A stretch of DNA of 64,000 bases, from positions 98,379,425 through 98,443,424 of the forward strand of contig NC_068938.1 of NCBI RefSeq assembly GCF_016801865.2, written 5' to 3'. The DNA comes from Culex pipiens pallens. Lineage: Eukaryota > Arthropoda > Insecta > Diptera > Culicidae. This document shows positions 58,321 through 64,000 of this stretch, one piece after another. Positions within the stretch are counted from its first letter, which is position 1; the number at the start of each line of letters is the position of its first letter. Under the pieces are notes generated by a model that made no database searches, was not told the origin of the DNA, and saw only the letters and a program-made list of their open reading frames with translations. Position numbers and translations under genes: made by a program.

Positions 58321-61300
58321 ATGCTAAGATTGCTAGAAAAAATATTGATGTCTTCGACAAAGTTTCTTGGATTGGCATGCCTAATTATAGCTTTCTAGAA
58401 AAGAATAAAAAAACTATAAAAATACTCTTGAAGAGTTAGATTTTCTGAAACATTCGAAACGTACGCTAAAAGCTTCAAACTAGGTACTATTTTTTTCACA
58501 ATTATCACTAAATTTGTCTCTGAACCAGTACGTAAGTTGACGGTTGTCCTTGGATGTATTTTGTATTTGTAAAAATGGTTCCAAAATCTCGTCAAACATT
58601 GATTTTATATGCTCTTGACTTTGTTGCATGCAACACAAACATCCTGTTTGTGATTTCGGTAACCAAAACAAAACTTCTAAATTTCTCGAACTAGAGTAAA
58701 ACTCTTCTCCACTCAGCAGTCAACAAACTGAGCAAACAACAAACACTACCTTTTCATCTCCATACAACCCTGAAGGACCCCCCACTTTGTGGTATCTCTA
58801 GTTCCTCGCCCCCACATTTCCTTCCATCTCCCCCGGAGTGGCCTCCACGTGAGACGAGAATTAACCGAGATTTAGCTGGGAGAGATAAAATCGATTACAG
58901 GCAAGTTCAACAAACCAGCAAACGACGGCCACATTGTGGTATTTACTGTATCGGTGCTCTTCATTTTCCAACCCACATCCCCCCCCCTCCCTTTTCTCCA
59001 TCCTCGTCGACAACAAAATACGACCTGGGCCAACATCTCTTGCCCGCCTGAGTCCAGAACTAGCCGGGCCGAAGGATTTGTACAAATTTACCGGGTTTAC
59101 CAGCGCCTGGATTAATGGAGAAACGCATTATACCTGTTGAGAGATAAGCTTTCCCTGCTGAATATAAAGCGAGTGAGAGGGCTTTCCTTAACGGGATCTG
59201 GTTTGAGAGGGTGGGGCCCTTTTTGGGGAATAAAATTATGATTGTGGACCGTTGCCACATCGAACCGGAGGTCGTCGGCATCATAAAGTTTTCCCCCGGT
59301 AGGCCGTTAAAATGGATTCCACAATATGGCCTCGAATTCGATTTGGGGCCACCCGGAGCCCTCAACCACAACGCACAGCAGTGTTGCTTGCTGCTTTAAT
59401 AAATTTACTCGACTCGAGACTTGGATGAAGTTGAAAGTTTATTGATTTGCTGGTGACTGGTGGGAAAGGTGGTGGTGAAATCTGTGCAATATTTATCTTT
59501 GTGAGTTGAGGTGATGTTGGTATTGGGGGAAATTTCGTGATAAACCTTGGGTTGAAAGTTGATGATTTAGGAGTGACACTTGAGACTGGTGGGTTAAAGT
59601 TGATTTAAAATTAATGTGAGATTAATCTAGCTATGTTAGAGTATTTGAAAGGCTTTTAATTTAAATTGAAATCAAAAATATTGTGTACGTAGATGTGCTC
59701 TCAATCCATTAGGGTTCTTTTCGAGCTCAAACTTTGAAAAATCGTCAAAAATCCAGTTTTTGACCAAATTTGATGCTCTCAGGCTCAAATGAAAGCATAA
59801 GATGTTCCCTCTCGAGAGTGGTCAGAATGGGTCAGAGAACAACGGCATGGCCATAATGGCATGCAACATGAAAGGTTATAAAAAATGTCAAGTTTGCCGC
59901 TCATTGGATGAGGAGTGGCAAATTTGATGTTTCCATACTATAAATCTAATATCAGAAAATTTCAAGGCTATTGCATTTGTACAGCAAAGGTTATGTCAAA
60001 ATAAAATTTTCAAAGCGGCCGAAAATGACATTAAAACTTTAGGACGATTAAACACATTTTTGAAATAATTTTTTTTTCTTTATTTGGAGATTTTCAATCC
60101 AGGGACTTTTCCGACAAATTTCAGATACTTGATTATTATAAGGGGCTTCATACATGTAAATCGGCAAAAATGTCAAGGGTTGGTATGGACACACTTTTAA
60201 AGTTTAAATCTGTTAACGAGTAAAACGGTTAAAAAATTAGTATTTTTTGAAACATTTTTTGAAAGAAAAGTATACATTAATAAATTATTTCAAAATTCTT
60301 AAAAAAAAATTTGCTGAGATACGGGCTTCCAAAAACTAAATTACTGAACAATTAGTTTTTCTTAGTGTGACCTAATATCTATTCTCTTCCCTTCTAATGA
60401 TATCCCGGCACATTTTATTAAAGGTTGATAATATAATTTTGATAAATGCTATTTTGATAATGATTTTTGGTTTGGTGATTTTTCACGCTAAAAAATGCAA
60501 TTTTCAAGGAGACCATTATTTGAAAACACGAAATATCGCGGAAATTTCACGCAATTTAAAAACCTTTAACCTTTAAAATCCTTTGTTGAACAACCAGAGA
60601 GATTTTTCTACAGTTAATTATATATTCAGCATCTTAGCTTAGTGATTTTTCTTGCTGAAAATTATCAGTTTTCTCCAAAACATCATCTAATCAAATCATC
60701 AAATTTCGTAAGAATTTTACGAGACTATGAAACAAAATATTCTGAAAATTGTTGATTTACAAGAATAAAATAATATTAGGGACCCCAAGTCATTTAATCT
60801 TAATTAATCCTATATTGAATCTAAAAATGGCTTTTGGTTTTTACCTTTTAAATAAAATAATAGTCAAATTGTAACAAAATTTCCATACAAATTTAAAAAA
60901 TTTTGTATGGAGCGTAACACGGCCTCCGAACCCCCTCCCCCCCATCTGCGTTACGTAATAAAAGAACGCTCCCTTATTGCATAGATTTTACTTTGCACAT
61001 TAAACAGTATCATTAGTCATAAGTTTAAAAAAATTAAATTTCCACGATTCAAAATGGCTCTCTTTGACTTTGACTCTCTTTGAAATTTTCACTTGTTAAA
61101 AAAACGAGCCCAATCGTGCTTAAAGTGAAAAAAAATTAAAAACCCTGATTGCACTAAATATTTTAAAGTAATTTGAAAAAAATATTGTTTTTGATTTAAA
61201 CATAAAAAAAATCATGTAAAATTAAATTTCAAGCAATTTTTTTTTTTAATTTGAAGCATAAACATCCCATTAATGCTTTGAACATTTTTATAACTACATT

Positions 61301-61573
61301 CTGCTGTGAAAATATCAAAACAAAATCCCAGATTGTTACGGGCATTTCAAATCAGTGCTTCCAAAACTCAAAAATTGAAAAAAAGCTCAAAGGGTTAAAA
61401 TTAATTTAAAGCGCTAAAATGCATGAAATGTAATGATTCCAACAGATAATAATTTTTGTGAATGAAAATTTATATTTTTAAGTATAAAGTTTTACTTTAC
61501 TGTTTGTTTGTGTTCCTTCAAATCTAAGAGTTCGACTCAGGAGTTCAAAAAAAGAATATCACGTTTTCAATTA
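58321..61573. other. Unassigned; one MITE-like piece, no gene recognised
   Basis: 58,690-59,400 is GC-richer and perhaps single-copy. Frames 58934-59140 (plus) and 59060-59371 (minus) match no family. 60,900-60,973 has a short palindromic MITE-like piece: 'gtatggagcgtaacacgg' faces 'cgttacgtaataaaagaacg' around a C-run. The remainder is AT-rich. Confidence 0.35.
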
Positions 61574-61991
61574 CAGTCGACTCTCTGGCTGTCGATCTTC
61601 TCGATATCAATAATTCTCCATCCATCGATGAATTCTTCAGTCCCTTCAATCTGCATACTTCAATTATCTTCATTCCTCGATATTTTCCCTTGCTTGAAGG
61701 ATCTCTTCCTCGACGGTCCCTTGGATTCTGTTTGCATTAAAAATCTCTTCCGGTTGTCAATAATTTCACTTTCTCATGGCTTGCATAGACATTTTTCTTG
61801 GCGAAACGAAGCTTTGAAGGGTATTTGACATTAGTTTGTTTTTGTTTGATGGACGTTGCCATGTTTCTCTCCCATAGCTGGGCATCAAGAAAAAAATATT
61901 TTCAATCGAGTCTTCATTTTGCATCGTTCTGTAAACTGATGATTCTCTTCCTCAACGGTCCCTTGGATATTGACAACCAGAGAGTCGACTG
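61574..61991. mobile_element. Mariner-type MITE, TA-flanked, 'cagtcgactctctgg' TIRs
   Basis: It starts 'cagtcgactctctggctgtc' and ends with the inverse 'gacaaccagagagtcgactg', one mismatch in 20. TA flanks it (61572-61573, 61992-61993), the usual Tc1/mariner target. The 418-bp inside repeats 'ctcgatat', 'cttcctc' and 'gacggtcccttgga' phrases and has no transposase. Confidence 0.87.
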
Positions 61992-62066
61992 TAAAAACTT
62001 ACCAAATTTTAATTTAAAACCTCGAGATCGTTAAAATTCACTTACCCTAATAATGAAAAATGATTG

Positions 62067-62160
62067 GGGACTATCCATAAACCACGTGAACACTTTTATG
62101 GAAACCTATCCCCCTCTACCTCGTGGACAATTATTATAATTTTTGTAGGGAGCGTGGACA
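62067..62160 (+). mobile_element. CACGTGG-type MITE, left part only
   Basis: 'gggactatccataaaccacg' followed by 'tgaacactttt', then 'cctcgtggacaatt' and 'gagcgtggaca', follow the MITE family for about 95 bp. The right terminal repeat is missing. Confidence 0.6.
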
Positions 62161-62800
62161 TTATATCCAGAGCTTTTTTTAAAACGACCTATAAGCTATT
62201 GTCTTTCGTATGTTTATATGACCTTATCAAAAAAAAAAAAAACTTTCGATATCTTTCTTCAATCACGATGTAATATATCGAAATTTTGCATTTCTGACAA
62301 GAATGTTATGGTTAAATGCAAACGAAACTAAAATGAATCCTTTATGTATATTTTTGTTCCTACCAATCTCTCGGATGGTTAAAATACATTTTTTGAACTG
62401 GAAAAATAGCTTGTTTCGACCTATCTTTCGTCTGCCACAAACTAAACTTTTGTTATTTAAACTATTTTTCTTAAAGGTGCTTCCAAAATCCAAAAATCTT
62501 GAAGTATTTAAAAAAAAAGTAATAAAGACTGCCTAGATTTGAAAAAAAAATATATCTTCAGAATTAATATCAAAATTTTAGTATTTTGGTTTAAACTGAA
62601 TCCGGATTTTGATTGAGTAAAACAAAGTGCTTTTATGAAAATATTCTTTACACTCTAGTTACAATTTTCACATAATGCATTAGGGATATTATGACCAGTA
62701 AACCTTTAAGAGCGAGTCCACGAACAGAGCATACCCCTTTGTATGGGACGTCGTTTGGACCTCACCAATCTACTTGATTGTGGTTTGGTTGAGCGTTTTA
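62161..62800. other. Unassigned sequence before the Penelope-like element
   Basis: AT-rich and non-coding. 'gcgagtccacgaacagagca' near 62,713 matches the left part of the small element at 40079-41030, so some of it is repeat-derived. Confidence 0.4.
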
Positions 62801-62909
62801 GCAGAATGCATTACTGTGAATACAAAGAGACGAGTTGTTCCTTTTAATTCCGCTATATATTTTTAATATCTTGACAGATACGTATTTCGTCTACTACTTG
62901 CAGACTTCA
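62801..62909 (-). mobile_element. 3' region of the Penelope-like element
   Basis: Non-coding sequence after the stop codon includes 'acgtatttcgtctactactt' and 'gacttcatcagtgttctg' (plus strand), a phrase type common in the terminal repeats of these elements in my knowledge. The exact 3' end is not fixed. Confidence 0.45.
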
Positions 62910-64000
62910 TCAGTGTTCTGTTCTCGACTGAAGGTTCATCGCTGGTGTATCCGTATTTGTAGTTACTGTAGGTACTACCTCCTCGTTCTTCTTTTGTGCC
63001 TGTATAGGTAAGCGCTTAAACAGCCACGTTGAGCCGTTACCTGAATCCTTGTTGAGTAAACGTTTGTTGCCTGCCTTGAAGATTTCCAAACTTTCGGCGA
63101 CAGCCAGCTTCGATGGGTTTGTGATGTGTCTTAAGATGACCGCGTCGCTAGTTGTGATGTTATGTTTTTCCTCGATGATGTGTTCGGTTACTGCTGACTT
63201 GAAATGGGGGACAAATCCTTTCCGTATTTCCTCCTTGGCAATTCTGACATATGTGTTTATATGCTCATCCAACCTGGTTTGCAGCAATCTCTTAGTTTGT
63301 CCAATGTAGCTCATATCACAGTGGCCGCAGGATACCTCGTAGATGCCGGGTTTGCCTAAAGTCGGTATGGGGTCTTTCGTTGAACCTAAGATGGATTCCA
63401 ACTGGCTGTTTCTACTGCTGAACACTAAATCGATGCCAAATTTAGCCAGTTTTTGTCGTAATGGGCGTGTTATCCTGTAGTCGAATTCTACTGCTGCTCT
63501 TCGTAGTGGCTCTACTGATGGCGTAAGGGTTGTGAGTGAGGTTCTGTGGAGTTTTCTTTCCTTCTTATCGATGATTGCTTGGATAGTTGTTCTGCTGTAA
63601 CCGTTGATTTCCGCTGTTTCAAATATGTACTCCAATTCTTTCTGTTTTCCTGCTTCGCTGAGGGGTAAAGTTGTCATCCTATGTATGAAATAATGATATG
63701 CTGCCATCTTATGTTGGAATGAATGGTTTGACGTGGCTGGGATTGTTCTTCTGGTGTTTGTTGGCTTCCTGTAGATCTCGAAAGAAAACGAAGATGGGCA
63801 ACCTGGTTCTCTTAAGATCAGGATGTCTAAGAAAGGTAACTTTCCTTCGACTTCCATTTCGTAAGTGAACTTGATGCTCCTGCGTGCACTGTTTATGGTG
63901 TCCAGTACCGTTGTTAGTGAATCCTTTTTGATGATGCAGAAGACGTCATCTACGTATCTCCACCAACGTTCTGGTAGTAGGTTTTTGGTTTGTAGTTCGT
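62910..64000 (-). CDS. Penelope-like element: reverse transcriptase + GIY-YIG nuclease (partial)
   Basis: Open from the window edge to a stop at 62910; 363 C-terminal residues are visible, and the N-terminus is outside. 'WWRYVDDVFCI' (about 63965-63935) is the catalytic YxDD of the reverse transcriptase palm. 'GKLPFLDILI' and 'IYRKPTNT' follow, as in Penelope-like RTs. 'GIYEVSCGHC' (63347 downward) and 'YIGQTK' (63308 downward) form the GIY-YIG motif. The Cys pair and following His residues fit the zinc-binding CCHH insertion of this group. The RT copies RNA and the GIY-YIG nuclease nicks DNA for insertion. No frameshift is visible, so the copy may be recent. The ATG at 63857 is internal. Telomerase-like RT kinship is family knowledge, not shown here. 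Confidence 0.93.
   Translation of the reverse strand, partial: ELQTKNLLPERWWRYVDDVFCIIKKDSLTTVLDTINSARRSIKFTYEMEVEGKLPFLDILILREPGCPSSFSFEIYRKPTNTRRTIPATSNHSFQHKMAAYHYFIHRMTTLPLSEAGKQKELEYIFETAEINGYSRTTIQAIIDKKERKLHRTSLTTLTPSVEPLRRAAVEFDYRITRPLRQKLAKFGIDLVFSSRNSQLESILGSTKDPIPTLGKPGIYEVSCGHCDMSYIGQTKRLLQTRLDEHINTYVRIAKEEIRKGFVPHFKSAVTEHIIEEKHNITTSDAVILRHITNPSKLAVAESLEIFKAGNKRLLNKDSGNGSTWLFKRLPIQAQKKNEEVVPTVTTNTDTPAMNLQSRTEH

Noticed and set aside
1..64000. A new defence or biosynthetic gene system
   Set aside because: No cluster of related genes exists here; coding content is one broken lipase and retroelement pieces.

Overview
This window looks like eukaryotic nuclear DNA from a dipteran, most likely a culicine (Culex-type) mosquito. 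The basis is an AT-rich background packed with short non-coding transposable elements, several tRNA-headed SINEs, CACGTG-type and 'ccttcctcac'-type MITEs, a Penelope-like element, and a secreted insect-type lipase with a 57-bp intron. The species is an inference; nothing in the window names it. There is no bacterial gene organisation and no CRISPR array.

Only two protein-coding stretches are convincing. The first is a triacylglycerol lipase/phospholipase A1-family gene at 30258-33469 (+). It is broken by a stop at codon 4 and by a 2.09-kb retrotransposed insertion, with a 21-bp target-site duplication (TSD), between the catalytic Asp and the catalytic His. The second is the C-terminal part of a Penelope-like reverse transcriptase with a GIY-YIG nuclease domain, running off the right edge (62910-64000, -). 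A short 3' scrap of a Jockey-like non-LTR retrotransposon (29576-30028) lies just upstream of the lipase.

Layout. 1-4.6 kb: dispersed repeat and one tRNA-headed SINE with a perfect TSD (2636-2953). 4.65-6.46 kb: a G-run cluster and two abutting 9-bp satellites in opposite strand sense. 6.9-10.6 kb: two inverted copies of a TIR element (element A), one with 226-bp internal tandem repeats, the other split by a SINE. 11.5-13.4 kb: a (CAAAAAA)n array of about 1.9 kb. 13.4-17.9 kb: repeat R1, a SINE, and mostly unassigned sequence. 17.9-26.5 kb: a deep nest of repeat R1, hairpin element R2, MITEs, element A, a retroelement inside element A, and a two-tRNA SINE. 26.5-29.6 kb: little that can be assigned, plus one MITE. 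29.6-33.5 kb: Jockey scrap and the broken lipase. 33.7-36.1 kb: a GGAGTC-ended element. 37.5-41.9 kb: SINE, R1 foldback, small repeats, R3 MITE. 43.9-44.7 kb: a second (CAAAAAA)n array that starts inside a MITE end. 44.7-48.7 kb: unassigned, partly GC-richer. 48.7-50.0 kb: a near-perfect 1.3-kb hairpin. 50.4-62 kb: scattered MITEs, a retroelement 3' end, R1 and unassigned sequence. 62.8-64 kb: the Penelope-like element.

The genes do not form a pathway. The region reads as a gene-poor, transposon-dominated interval whose one recognisable host gene has been inactivated. I found no new defence or metabolic system. The most interesting signals are the disrupted lipase, the paired inverted 9-mer satellites, the satellite that starts in a MITE end, and the SINE carrying two opposed tRNA-like units.
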